A stretch of 64,000 nt of DNA from Nocardioides luteus (GTDB taxonomy: Bacteria; Actinomycetota; Actinomycetes; Propionibacteriales; Nocardioidaceae). Location of the stretch: positions 124,001-188,000 of the forward strand of contig NZ_BMRK01000001.1 of the NCBI RefSeq assembly GCF_014648595.1, given 5' to 3'. The notes beneath the pieces are model-generated. The model made no database searches and was not told where the DNA came from. It was given only the letters and a program-made list of their open reading frames with translations. This document shows, one piece after another, positions 1-8,475 of this stretch (its first letter is position 1; every line of letters starts with the position of its first letter). The position numbers and the translations under genes are program-made.

Positions 1-1
1 C

Positions 2-697
2 TACCAGGTCCACAACGACGTGACCAAGCGGGAGGCGCGCAAGCGCGCCATCGAGATGCTCGACCGTGTTGGCATCCCGCAGCCCGACCGTCGCGTGGAC
101 GACTACCCCCACCAGTTCTCCGGCGGCATGCGCCAGCGCGCGATGATCGCGATGGGGCTGATCAACAACCCCAGCCTGCTCATCGCCGACGAGCCGACCA
201 CCGCGCTCGACGTGACCGTCCAAGCGCAGATCCTCGACCTGCTGCAGGACCTGCAGCGCGACTTCGACGCGGCGATCATCATCATCACCCACGACCTCGG
301 TGTCGTGGCCGAGATGGCTGATGACGTACTCGTGATGTACGCCGGTCGCGCGGTCGAGTACGGCCCGGGCAAGGAGATCCTCACCAACCCGGAGATGCCC
401 TACACCTGGGGTCTGCTCTCCAGCGTGCCGGACCTGACCGCGTCCACCGAGGCCAAGCTGATCCCGATCCGGGGCAACCCGCCCTCGCTGCTCAACCCGC
501 CGCCGGGATGCCCCTTCGAGCCGCGCTGCGACCACACCGCGAAGGTCGGCGGTGACCTGTGCCGGACGACGCTGCCCGACCTCACCCCGGCCAACAGCGG
601 TGGCAGCCACGTCAAGCGCTGCCACATCAAGAACGCCGATGAGGTCTACGAGGCAGAGATCCTGCCCGAGATCGCCCCTGACCTGGTGGAGGACTGA
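2..697 (+). CDS. Peptide/nickel-type ABC transporter ATPase (DppD/OppD-like), 5' end outside window
   Basis: One of two ATPases that power a peptide- or nickel-type ABC importer at the inner face of the membrane. The frame is open from the first base, so the start and the Walker A loop lie upstream of the window. Visible here are the ABC signature FSGGMRQR, Walker B LLIADEP followed by the D-loop, the switch His in IITHDLG, and a C-terminal oligopeptide-binding extension ([13 protein letters not shown]) typical of DppD/OppD. The stop codon overlaps the ATG of the next ATPase by one base (TGATG), so the two are translationally coupled. Substrate cannot be decided from the ATPase. Confidence 0.92.
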   Translation, partial: YQVHNDVTKREARKRAIEMLDRVGIPQPDRRVDDYPHQFSGGMRQRAMIAMGLINNPSLLIADEPTTALDVTVQAQILDLLQDLQRDFDAAIIIITHDLGVVAEMADDVLVMYAGRAVEYGPGKEILTNPEMPYTWGLLSSVPDLTASTEAKLIPIRGNPPSLLNPPPGCPFEPRCDHTAKVGGDLCRTTLPDLTPANSGGSHVKRCHIKNADEVYEAEILPEIAPDLVED

Positions 698-1884
698 TGA
701 GCGACACCACGATTGCCACCGCGGCCTCGGTCGCGCCGGCGAGCACGGAGACCGTGCTCTCGGTCGAGAACCTGAAGATGCACTTCCCGGTCAAGGGAAG
801 CGGGATCGTCCGACGGACGGTCGGCCACGTCAAGGCCGTCGACGGTGTCTCCTTCGAGGTCGCCAAGGGCACGGCTCTCGGCCTCGTCGGTGAGTCCGGT
901 TGTGGCAAGTCCACGACCGGGCGGATGGTGACCCGGCTCTACAAGCCCACCGAGGGCAAGATCAACTTCGAGGGCACCGACATCGCCAACTACTCGGGCA
1001 AGCAGCTGCACCCGATGCGGCGTGAGATCCAGATGATCTTCCAGGACCCGTCGACGTCGCTGAACCCGCGTCACACGGTCGGCTCGATCATCGGTGCGCC
1101 GCTGCGGATCCACAAGATGGTCCCGAAGGACAAGGTCCTCGACCGGGTCCAGGAGCTTCTCGAGATCGTCGGTCTCAACCCGGAGCACTACAACCGCTAC
1201 CCGCACGAGTTCTCCGGCGGTCAGCGTCAGCGCATCGGCATCGCCCGCGCGCTGACCCTGCAGCCGAAGCTGCTCGTCGCCGACGAGCCGGTCTCCGCGC
1301 TCGACGTGTCCATCCAGGCCCAGGTGATCAACCTTCTGCAGGACCTGCAGAAGGAGTTCGACATCTCCTTCCTGTTCATCGCCCACGACCTCGCGATCGT
1401 CCGCCACTTCTGCCCCGAGATCGCGGTGATGTACCTCGGCAAGATCGTGGAGATCGGTGACCGCGAGTCGATCTACGAGCACGCCCACCACCCCTACACG
1501 CAGGCGCTGCTCTCGGCCGTGCCCGACGTGAAGCAGGCCGCGATCGGTGGACGTCGTGAGCGGATTCGGCTGGAGGGTGACGTACCTTCGCCGATCAACC
1601 CGCCCTCGGGCTGCCACTTCCGCACCCGCTGCGCCATCGCCAAGGACATCTGCTCCGTGGTCGAGCCGCCGCTGCTGCAGATCGGCAAGAAGCACAAGGT
1701 CGCCTGCCACTTCCCGGGTGAGATCCACCAGCACCCGGAGAAGCCGGTCACCGCGCCGCTGCTGGGTGTCGACGAGTTCGGTGCGCCGGACCCGGGCGCA
1801 AGCCCGGCCGAGGTTCCCGGGGACGGTCCGGGGTACGCGGACACGTGGTACGACCTGGCGAACAACTCGCGGGGTTCTGCCTGA
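697..1884 (+). CDS. Peptide/nickel-type ABC transporter ATPase (DppF/OppF-like)
   Basis: Second ATPase of the importer, partner of the preceding DppD-like subunit. The 395-residue protein has Walker [10 protein letters not shown] (about residues 65-73), signature SGGQRQR (173-179), Walker B LLVADEP (192-198) and a C-terminal oligo_HPY extension ([12 protein letters not shown]). The length is usual for DppF, with an extra acidic, proline-rich tail of about 40 residues. The gene starts inside the stop codon of its neighbour. It is closed by a strong hairpin terminator about 80 bp downstream, so these ATPase genes form a transcription unit separate from the permease and binding-protein genes that follow. 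Confidence 0.93.
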   Translation: MSDTTIATAASVAPASTETVLSVENLKMHFPVKGSGIVRRTVGHVKAVDGVSFEVAKGTALGLVGESGCGKSTTGRMVTRLYKPTEGKINFEGTDIANYSGKQLHPMRREIQMIFQDPSTSLNPRHTVGSIIGAPLRIHKMVPKDKVLDRVQELLEIVGLNPEHYNRYPHEFSGGQRQRIGIARALTLQPKLLVADEPVSALDVSIQAQVINLLQDLQKEFDISFLFIAHDLAIVRHFCPEIAVMYLGKIVEIGDRESIYEHAHHPYTQALLSAVPDVKQAAIGGRRERIRLEGDVPSPINPPSGCHFRTRCAIAKDICSVVEPPLLQIGKKHKVACHFPGEIHQHPEKPVTAPLLGVDEFGAPDPGASPAEVPGDGPGYADTWYDLANNSRGSA

Positions 1885-1886
1885 GA

Positions 1887-1908
1887 GGTCTCGACAAGCT
1901 CGACCACC
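1887..1908. repeat. 22-bp REP-like repeat, consensus copy
   Basis: The copy begins GGTCTCGACAAGCTCGACC and lies 3 bp after the dppF-like stop codon. Related 22-mers occur at 8095-8116, 33973-33994, 46778-46799 and (minus strand) 53699-53720, with 19-20 matches each. It is partly self-complementary. The family resembles the short dispersed palindromes common in actinobacterial genomes; that link is from memory, not from a search. Confidence 0.7.
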
Positions 1909-1966
1909 GGGGTGTTCTGTCTGAGGCTCTCGGCGAGTGATTCTCCTGTGTGACAGCGAGATTGTG

Positions 1967-2003
1967 AAAGACGGTCCGCAGCCAACGGCTGCGGGCCGTC
2001 TTT
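1967..2003 (+). terminator. Rho-independent-type terminator after the ATPase genes
   Basis: A 17-bp stem (AAAGACGGTCCGCAGCC pairing with GGCTGCGGGCCGTCTTT, one G-U pair) closes a three-base loop AAC. The A-rich 5' arm and T-rich 3' arm give an intrinsic-terminator shape. It separates the dppDF-like unit from the dppCAB-like unit. Confidence 0.9.
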
Positions 2004-2172
2004 GTTACGTCTGTGTCACACGTCACTGTCGGTATCGAACCGTTATCTGTACTGGTGCCCGAATCGCCACGACTTGGCATAACTTGAGGCAGCGCGCTGG
2101 TTCGGGACTGCGCCACAGTGGTCGAGTCTTGGGGCGCAGCCGTGCCTCGACACCGAACGGAGATCCGAACGT

Positions 2173-3174
2173 ATGACTGTGTCCGAAGTGTTGATCCAGG
2201 GCCCTGACCCTGAGGTCAATCCGGAACCGAGCGAGTCCGGCGAGATCGCCGGCCGTTCGCCGATGCGGATCGCGATGGACCGGCTGCTCTCCGACAAGGT
2301 CGCGATGATCTGCGCCGGCATCGTGCTGCTCTTCGTGCTGATCGCGATCTTCGCGCCGCTGCTGTGCAAGCTCTTCGGTGTCGAGGTACGCGCCGGCGAC
2401 CCGGTCACCGACACCGACTCCTTCAACTACCCGGTCATCGGTCCGCCCAACTACGGGTTCACCTGGGAGGCGCCGCTCGGGCTCGAGCCCAACTCCGGCA
2501 ACGATCTGCTCGCCGAGTGGTTCTACGGTGCCCGCACCTCCCTCCTGGTGGCCTCGATCGCGACGATCGTCTCGACCGTGGTCGGCGTCGTGCTCGGCCT
2601 GATCGCCGGATACAGCCGTGGCTGGGGTGACCGGGTGGTCACGTTCGTGACCGACCTGTTCCTGACGCTGCCGTTCCTGCTGGTCGCGATCGCGGTCTCG
2701 CCGATGCTCGTGGAGCGCTGGCGGGACAACCCCTCGATGCTCGACGACGCCTCCCTGATCGCGCTGATCGTGATCCTCTCCGTCTTCGGCTGGATGGGTC
2801 TGGCGAGGCTGATCCGCGGTGAGGTGATCTCGCTGCGCGAGCGCGAGTTCATCGAGGCCGCCCACGTGCTCGGGATGCCGACCCACCGCATCCTGTTCAA
2901 GGAGCTGCTGCCCAACCTGGTGGCACCGATCGTCGTCTCGTTCTCGCTGAGCCTGCCGGCCACGATCGCCGCCGAGGCCACGCTGGCCTATCTCGGCGTC
3001 GGCGTCACCGGGCGTCCCTCCTGGGGCCAGACGATCCTGCGGGCGCAGAACTGGTTCGACGAGTACCCCTTGTTCCTCTACGCGCCGATCATCGGGATCG
3101 TGGTCCTGGTCTTCGCGCTCAACCTGCTCGGAGACGCCATTCGTGACGCCTTCGACCCCAAGTCTTTCCGGTGA
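2173..3174 (+). CDS. Peptide/nickel-type ABC transporter permease (DppC-like)
   Basis: Membrane-spanning subunit of the importer. The 333-residue protein has a cytoplasmic N-terminal tail, a first membrane segment near residues 38-62, the N-terminal OppC-type segment, and a C-terminal permease domain with about five more helices. The EAA loop that contacts the ATPases is visible as EAAHVLGMPTHRILFKELLP. ATG is the first good start. It is the first gene of a C-A-B unit; in most dpp/opp operons the B permease precedes C, so the order is unusual. About 285 bp lie between it and the ATPase genes, holding a repeat, a terminator and presumably a promoter. Confidence 0.92.
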   Translation: MTVSEVLIQGPDPEVNPEPSESGEIAGRSPMRIAMDRLLSDKVAMICAGIVLLFVLIAIFAPLLCKLFGVEVRAGDPVTDTDSFNYPVIGPPNYGFTWEAPLGLEPNSGNDLLAEWFYGARTSLLVASIATIVSTVVGVVLGLIAGYSRGWGDRVVTFVTDLFLTLPFLLVAIAVSPMLVERWRDNPSMLDDASLIALIVILSVFGWMGLARLIRGEVISLREREFIEAAHVLGMPTHRILFKELLPNLVAPIVVSFSLSLPATIAAEATLAYLGVGVTGRPSWGQTILRAQNWFDEYPLFLYAPIIGIVVLVFALNLLGDAIRDAFDPKSFR

Positions 3175-3221
3175 GCAGGTCGTCGGAGAGAGGCATCAAC
3201 CATGGAAGGTGGAGACCTACG

Positions 3222-5033
3222 ATGCGATTGAAGAGAACAGTGATCGCCGCAAGCGCGATCGCTGCGCTGACGCTCACCGCAGCATGTGGTGGCGGGGGCG
3301 GCGGTGGCGAGGACAAGACCGGCGAGTTCAAGGCCGGCGGCGGTGCCGGTGCCGGCAAGGACGCCGAGGCCACGGGACCGGTGGAGATCCCCGAGGACGC
3401 CCAGAAGGGCGGCACCATCACGGTGATGTCCAACAACGCACCCCACACCCTCGACCCGACCCGGACCTACTACACCGACTCCGGTGCGATCATGTCCGGA
3501 CTGGTCACGCGGTCGCTTACGCAGTACGTCTACGACGAGAAGACCGGTGACTCGATCCTCGTCCCCGACCTCGCCACGGACCTCGGTGAGGCCTCCGAGG
3601 ACGGCCTCACCTGGACCTTCACGCTGAAGGACGGGATCAAGTACGAGGACGGCACCGACGTGACCGCCGAGGACGTCGTCTACGGCATCAAGCGCTCCTT
3701 CGCCATCGACACCCTGACCGACGGCCCGACCTACCAGACCACCTTCTTCAAGGATGGCGACAAGTACAAGGGCCCGTTCGCAGACACCGACGCCGAGCTG
3801 AAGAAGCTGAGCGGCTACGAGCCCGACGCCGGCTGGTACGGCGGCGAGGACTACGACGGTGTCGAGGCCGACGGCAACAAGGTGATCATCCACCTGGCCC
3901 AGCCGTTCGCGGAGCTCGACTACTACGCCTCGTTCCCGGTCTTCTCGCCGATCCCGAAGGCGAAGGACAAGGACCCGCTGGCCTACGAGAGCCACCCGAT
4001 GGCGACCGGCCCCTACAAGTTCGAGTCCTACAAGCCCGGCACCTCGCTGAAGCTGGTCAAGAACGACCAGTGGGACCCGAAGACCGACCCGGGCCGCTTC
4101 CAGGCCGTCGACGCGTTCGACTTCAAGTTCGCCCAGGACACTGCGAAGCTCGAGAACCAGATCCTCGGCGACAAGGGCGCGGCGCAGACGATGATGACGT
4201 ACGACGACGTCACGCCGCCGACCTACAAGGCGATCAAGGAGAAGGCGCCGGACAACCTGATCGAGGGCACCTCGCCGTGCACCTACATGTACCGGCCGGA
4301 CCAGACCAAGATCAAGGACAAGAAGATCCGCGAGGCCATCAGCTGGGCCTACCCCTACCAGGCTGCCTGGAAGGCGTCCGGCGAGATCGTCGGCGTCACC
4401 ATCGAGCCCGGCACCTCGATCCTCCCCCCGGGCACCGCGGGTCGTGTCGACTACCAGTACCCGAAGGGCCAGGACGGTCAGACCACCGACCCGGAGAAGG
4501 CCAAGGCGCTGCTGAAGGAGGCCGGGGCCGAGGGCTTCGAGCTGAAGTGGTACTACGAGCGTGACGACGAGCAGTCCGTGGCCAAGAAGGACCAGATGGT
4601 CAAGGGCTTCGAGGCCGCCGGCTTCAAGGCGACCCCGGTCGCCTCGACCGACGAGACCTATCGCGACGACCAGAGCAACCTGGACGCTCCGATCAACCTC
4701 CGCTACGGCGGCTGGTGCTCCGACTGGCCCTCGGGCGGCTCCTGGTTCCCGGCCCAGTGGATCGGCTCGAACGCCAACAAGCCGGGCATGCCGAACCCGA
4801 CCAACTTCAAGGAGGCCGACGCCGACGCCAAGCAGGCCGAGATCCTGAAGATGGACGCCGACGAGGTGCCCGCGGCCTGGGGCGAGTTCGACAAGTGGAT
4901 GCAGGAGACCTACATGGTCGAGATCAACGCCGGCTACGACGCGAACGCCTTCATCAAGGGTTCGAAGGTCGGCGGGGTCGTCAACGACCCGGTCAAGGGC
5001 ATGCCGAGCTTCTCCATCATGTACCTCAAGTGA
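3222..5033 (+). CDS. Solute-binding lipoprotein of a peptide-type ABC transporter (DppA-like, SBP family 5)
   Basis: Extracytoplasmic binding protein that delivers substrate to the permease. It starts at the ATG preceded by an AAGGTGGAG ribosome site; an earlier in-frame ATG at 3171 would put about 17 unlikely residues before the signal peptide. The N-terminus is a lipoprotein signal (MRLKRTV, hydrophobic core, lipobox LTAAC) followed by a glycine-rich linker. The family-5 fold then runs to the end, 603 residues in all, long for DppA. Predicted to be lipid-anchored outside the membrane. Ligand unknown; the family binds peptides, nickel chelates, opines and other solutes. Confidence 0.92.
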   Translation: MRLKRTVIAASAIAALTLTAACGGGGGGGEDKTGEFKAGGGAGAGKDAEATGPVEIPEDAQKGGTITVMSNNAPHTLDPTRTYYTDSGAIMSGLVTRSLTQYVYDEKTGDSILVPDLATDLGEASEDGLTWTFTLKDGIKYEDGTDVTAEDVVYGIKRSFAIDTLTDGPTYQTTFFKDGDKYKGPFADTDAELKKLSGYEPDAGWYGGEDYDGVEADGNKVIIHLAQPFAELDYYASFPVFSPIPKAKDKDPLAYESHPMATGPYKFESYKPGTSLKLVKNDQWDPKTDPGRFQAVDAFDFKFAQDTAKLENQILGDKGAAQTMMTYDDVTPPTYKAIKEKAPDNLIEGTSPCTYMYRPDQTKIKDKKIREAISWAYPYQAAWKASGEIVGVTIEPGTSILPPGTAGRVDYQYPKGQDGQTTDPEKAKALLKEAGAEGFELKWYYERDDEQSVAKKDQMVKGFEAAGFKATPVASTDETYRDDQSNLDAPINLRYGGWCSDWPSGGSWFPAQWIGSNANKPGMPNPTNFKEADADAKQAEILKMDADEVPAAWGEFDKWMQETYMVEINAGYDANAFIKGSKVGGVVNDPVKGMPSFSIMYLK

Positions 5034-5041
5034 GGTGACCC

Positions 5042-5075
5042 CCGGCCGGCGTGGGCCCCCACCCACGCCGGCCGG
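5042..5075 (+). terminator. Perfect 14-bp hairpin between binding protein and permease
   Basis: CCGGCCGGCGTGGG pairs perfectly with CCCACGCCGGCCGG around a six-base loop, 8 bp after the dppA-like stop. There is no T-tract, so it may be a partial terminator or an mRNA-stabilising 3' structure. Either would let the binding protein be made in excess over the downstream permease. Confidence 0.7.
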
Positions 5076-5135
5076 CCCCCTACTTCTCCGGGCTGACGCC
5101 CACGGAAACCTTCTAGGAAGCGAGACCCCCGTCCC

Positions 5136-6128
5136 ATGATCGGTTTTGTCATACGCCGGTTGATCTCAGCAGTGCTCGTGCTGTTCGTGATCTCGGTGGC
5201 GGTGGTCGCGCTCTTCACCTATGGTCCGAGCGACCCGGCCCAGGCGATGTGTCCCGAGCCCAAGTGCACCGCCGAGCGCCAGGACGCCATCCGGGACGCG
5301 CTGAACCTGGACGCACCGATCCAGGTGCAGTACGCCGAATACATGTCCGGCATCGTCAACGGTCGTCAGATCGCGTTCGGCTCCGAGGCGTACGACTGCG
5401 ACGCCCCGTGCTTCGGGGTCAGCTTCATCTACCGGGTCAACGTCTGGGACGACATCAAGGACCGGATCGGCCCGACGGTCTCGGTCGCGGTCGGCGCGGG
5501 GGCCACCATCCTGCTCATCGGCGTGCCGATCGGGATGTTCGCGGCCAGACGGAGGGGGAGCGCTGCGGACAAGGCGGTCATCGGCGCGACCCTGGTCATC
5601 GAGTCGATCCCCTACTACCTCTTCGTCCTGCTCGCCTTCCTCTATCTGGCGGCCGGGGCGGGCATCTTCCCGCAGGAGGGCTACCACCCGCTGACGGACT
5701 CTCCGCTGAAGTGGGCCTGGGGTCTGCTGCTGCCCTGGCTCGCTCTCGGGCTGGTGAACTCCTCCAAGTACGCCCGGTTCACCCGCGGGTCGATGATCGA
5801 GGCGTTCAACCAGGACTATGTCCGCACCGCCCGGTCCAAGGGGCTGGCCGAGAGCCGCATCGTCAACAAGCACGCGCTGCGGGCCGCGGTGGTGCCGATC
5901 GTGACCATCTTCGGCATCGACTTCGGCTCGCTGCTGACCGGCACCATCTTCACCGAGCTGATCTTCGGCATCCCCGGTCTCGGTCTGCGAGCGCTCAACG
6001 CCGTCGGCCAGAGCGACCTGCCGGTGATCGAGGCGACCACGCTGATCTCGGCGTTGATCATCGTGATCACCAACCTGCTGGTCGACCTGTTCTACAGCGT
6101 CCTCGACCCGCGCGTACGCCTCGGCTGA
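5136..6128 (+). CDS. Peptide/nickel-type ABC transporter permease (DppB-like)
   Basis: Second permease subunit, pairing with the DppC-like protein to form the translocation pore. The 330-residue protein begins with a membrane segment (MIGFVIRRLISAVLVLFVI), followed by a long external loop with a CPEPKC-like cysteine pair and a further Cys pair (YDCDAPC), then five membrane helices. The EAA-type loop reads VRTARSKGLAESRIVNKHAL. The external cysteines could form disulfides (inference). It ends about 65 bp before rarA. Confidence 0.92.
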   Translation: MIGFVIRRLISAVLVLFVISVAVVALFTYGPSDPAQAMCPEPKCTAERQDAIRDALNLDAPIQVQYAEYMSGIVNGRQIAFGSEAYDCDAPCFGVSFIYRVNVWDDIKDRIGPTVSVAVGAGATILLIGVPIGMFAARRRGSAADKAVIGATLVIESIPYYLFVLLAFLYLAAGAGIFPQEGYHPLTDSPLKWAWGLLLPWLALGLVNSSKYARFTRGSMIEAFNQDYVRTARSKGLAESRIVNKHALRAAVVPIVTIFGIDFGSLLTGTIFTELIFGIPGLGLRALNAVGQSDLPVIEATTLISALIIVITNLLVDLFYSVLDPRVRLG

Positions 6129-6181
6129 CCCGCGCCGGCCGCCTCTGCTCCGGCGAGGCGGCCGGTGTCGGTGCCGCCCCA

Positions 6182-6187
6182 TAGGGT
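6182..6187 (+). promoter_or_regulatory. -10 hexamer of rarA, probable leaderless transcript
   Basis: TAGGGT ends 6 nt before the GTG start of rarA, which would place the transcription start on or next to the start codon. No ribosome-binding site is needed or clearly present. Confidence 0.55.
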
Positions 6188-6193
6188 GGCGGG

Positions 6194-7540
6194 GTGGATG
6201 GTCTGTTCGAGATGTCTTCTTCCGGTGCCGCGCGCGGCGGGTCGCTGAGTCACAGCGACCACGCGGCGGCGCCGCTCGCGGTGCGGATGCGGCCACGTAC
6301 GCTCGAGGAGCTGGTCGGGCAGAGCTCGCTGCGCGCCGCCGGGTCGCCGTTGCACCAGGTGGTCGAGGGCGGCCAGTCGCTCTCGCTGCTGCTGTGGGGA
6401 CCTCCCGGCACCGGCAAGACGACCATCGCCTCGATCGTGAGCCGCTCGACCGACCGGCGCTTCGTCGAGATCTCGGCGGTCTCCGCCGGGGTCAAGGAGG
6501 TCCGGGCGGCGATCGACGCGGCCCGGGCCGAGCTGGTCGCGACCGGCAAGGAGACGGTGCTCTTCGTCGACGAGGTCCACCGGTTCAGCAAGGCGCAGCA
6601 GGACGCGCTGCTGCCGGGTGTGGAGAACCGCTGGGTCACCCTGGTGGCCGCCACGACGGAGAACCCGTTCTTCTCGGTGATCTCGCCGCTGCTCTCGCGC
6701 TCGCTGCTGCTGCGGCTGGAGTCGCTGACCGACGACGACATCCGCGGCGTGCTCGTCCGAGCGCTCGAGGACGAGCGCGGGCTCGGCGGCTCGATGACCA
6801 TCACCGACGAGGCGCTCGACCATCTCGTCCGGCTCGCGGGCGGGGACGCGCGACGCTCGCTGACCTATCTGGAGGCGGCGGCCGGCGCGGCGGTGGAGGG
6901 GGAGATCACCCTCGAGGCGGCCGAACGAGCGGTCGACCAGGCGGCGGTGCGCTACGACCGTCAGGGCGACCAGCACTACGACGTGGTCAGCGCCTTCATC
7001 AAGTCGGTGCGCGGCTCCGACGCCGACGCCGCGCTCCACTATCTGGCCCGGATGATCGAGGCGGGGGAGGACCCCAGGTTCATCGCCCGCCGGCTGATGA
7101 TCCTGGCCTCGGAGGACATCGGCCTGGCCGACTCCACGGCGCTGCAGACCGCGGTCGCCGCGGCGCAGACGGTGCAGCTGATCGGGATGCCCGAGGCCCA
7201 GCTCACCCTGGCCCACGCCACGATCGCCCTGGCCGTGGCCCCGAAGTCCAACGCGGTCACCAACGCGATCTTCGCCGCGCGCGCCGACGTGACCGCCGGG
7301 AAGATCGGCAACGTGCCGCCCCACCTGCGCGATGCCCACTACGAGGGCGCGAAGAAGATCGGGCACGGCGAGGCGTACAAGTACGCCCATGACGAGCCCT
7401 TCGGCATCGCCACGCAGCAGTATGCGCCGGACGCGGTCGCCGACGCGGAGTACTACCGCCCGACGAGCCACGGCGCCGAGGCCGGCGTGAAGGAACGTTG
7501 GGAGCGTGTCCGGAAAATCGTGCGCGGACAGGATGGATAA
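6194..7540 (+). CDS. rarA: Replication-associated recombination ATPase RarA (MgsA)
   Basis: AAA+ clamp-loader-like ATPase that acts at stalled replication forks. The 448-residue protein has Walker A GPPGTGKT (about 69-76), Walker [11 protein letters not shown] (about 122-131), sensor 1 AATTEN, and the C-terminal RarA oligomerisation region ([17 protein letters not shown] ... [16 protein letters not shown]). The GTG start gives MDGLFE, the usual actinobacterial N-terminus; a second possible start, ATG at 6212, would remove it. It precedes alaS with two small genes between, an arrangement common in actinobacteria. Confidence 0.95.
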   Translation: MDGLFEMSSSGAARGGSLSHSDHAAAPLAVRMRPRTLEELVGQSSLRAAGSPLHQVVEGGQSLSLLLWGPPGTGKTTIASIVSRSTDRRFVEISAVSAGVKEVRAAIDAARAELVATGKETVLFVDEVHRFSKAQQDALLPGVENRWVTLVAATTENPFFSVISPLLSRSLLLRLESLTDDDIRGVLVRALEDERGLGGSMTITDEALDHLVRLAGGDARRSLTYLEAAAGAAVEGEITLEAAERAVDQAAVRYDRQGDQHYDVVSAFIKSVRGSDADAALHYLARMIEAGEDPRFIARRLMILASEDIGLADSTALQTAVAAAQTVQLIGMPEAQLTLAHATIALAVAPKSNAVTNAIFAARADVTAGKIGNVPPHLRDAHYEGAKKIGHGEAYKYAHDEPFGIATQQYAPDAVADAEYYRPTSHGAEAGVKERWERVRKIVRGQDG

Positions 7541-7552
7541 GGTAGGCGCACG

Positions 7553-8134
7553 ATGACGAACTCGAGCATGCCCGGCTGGGCGCTGGTGGCGACGCTGACC
7601 GCGGTGGGGCTTCTCGTCCTCATCCTGCTGGTGGTCGCCGTGCTCGCGCTCCGCGCGCGCCGCAGCGCGCGGCGCCGGCTCGAGGAGGCCGAGGCGAGCG
7701 AGGCAGAGCTGCGCGAGCGGCTCGAGGCGCTGGAGCGGCGGCTGACGCAGCCCGAGACGTCGCTGCGCCGGCGGCGCCGGGACGAGCGGGTTCCCGAGAA
7801 GGAGTACGTGATCACCTCCCTCGGGGAGGACGGCGAGCCTGTCGAGGTGGAGCAGGTGGTGCGGCGTACGTTGACCGCACCCGCCTTCGCGGACGCCGTG
7901 TTCCGGGAGACGGTGGTGCACAGCGCCGCGCTGGTCCACGGGGTGCGCCGGGCGCTCTCGCCCGAGGTGCGCTTCAAGATCCGCTACGAGATGCACCGCG
8001 AGGTCAAGCGGGCCCGCAAGGACCGGAAGAGCGAGATGCGCGAGGCGCTGCGCGAATACCGCGCGCGGCAGCGTGCGGCGGTTGACGATGACGTGGTCTC
8101 GACGAGGTCGACGACCGAGGAGGAGAGGCGATGA
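7553..8134 (+). CDS. Unknown membrane-anchored coiled-coil protein
   Basis: I do not recognise a named family. The 193-residue protein has an external N-terminus of about 8 residues, one membrane helix (roughly 9-32), then a strongly charged Arg/Glu helix (SARRRLEEAEASEAELRERL and onward to about 62) that should form a coiled coil, and a basic C-terminal helix. Its last codons (VVSTRSTTEEERR) fall on a copy of the 22-bp REP-like repeat, so the C-terminus has probably been altered by that repeat. The stop overlaps the next start (ATGA). Its place between rarA and the DUF6167 gene suggests a conserved gene of unknown role. Confidence 0.8.
   Translation: MTNSSMPGWALVATLTAVGLLVLILLVVAVLALRARRSARRRLEEAEASEAELRERLEALERRLTQPETSLRRRRRDERVPEKEYVITSLGEDGEPVEVEQVVRRTLTAPAFADAVFRETVVHSAALVHGVRRALSPEVRFKIRYEMHREVKRARKDRKSEMREALREYRARQRAAVDDDVVSTRSTTEEERR
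8095..8116. repeat. 22-bp REP-like repeat inside a reading frame
   Basis: 19 of 22 bases match the copy at 1887-1908. The repeat encodes residues VSTRSTTE at the C-terminus of the preceding coiled-coil protein and ends just before the ribosome site (GGAGAGG) of the next gene. Confidence 0.6.
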
Positions 8135-8475
8135 GGGGCGCGATCTGGTTCGTGGTCGGCGCGGGGGCGGGTGTCTACGCGATGGTCAAGGGGCGGCGTG
8201 CCGCCGAGGCCTTCACCGCCGACGGGTTGCGCGACCGCGCGCAGGCGCTCGGTGTCGGCGCGCGGATCTTCCGCGAGGAGCTGGCCACCGGGAAGGCCGA
8301 GAAGGAGCTCGAGCTGCGCGAGTGGATCGAGGCTCGCACCCCGGCGATCGCGGCCGGCTCCGCGCCGGCGGAGGGCCGGAAACAGATTGGCGCCGAGGGC
8401 GCCGAGCAGACGAGACTTGGACTGAACGGGCCAACCGAGGACCCGAGGCAAGACACGGAAGGTAGTACCCCCTGA
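8131..8475 (+). CDS. DUF6167-like small membrane-associated protein
   Basis: Small 114-residue protein. It has an N-terminal hydrophobic segment (RGAIWFVVGAGAGVYAMVKG) and an amphipathic region (AEAFTADGLRDRAQALGVGA) ending in an acidic helix. This matches the actinobacterial DUF6167 family found just upstream of alaS; the family call is from recall of its sequence and context. Function unknown. It overlaps its upstream neighbour by 4 bp and alaS by one base (TGATG), so the three genes are probably translated together. Confidence 0.75.
   Translation: MRGAIWFVVGAGAGVYAMVKGRRAAEAFTADGLRDRAQALGVGARIFREELATGKAEKELELREWIEARTPAIAAGSAPAEGRKQIGAEGAEQTRLGLNGPTEDPRQDTEGSTP

Noticed and set aside
3078-5066. 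Long minus-strand frame opposite the binding-protein gene
   Set aside because: Same cause as above; the plus strand encodes an obvious lipoprotein with a signal peptide and ribosome site.
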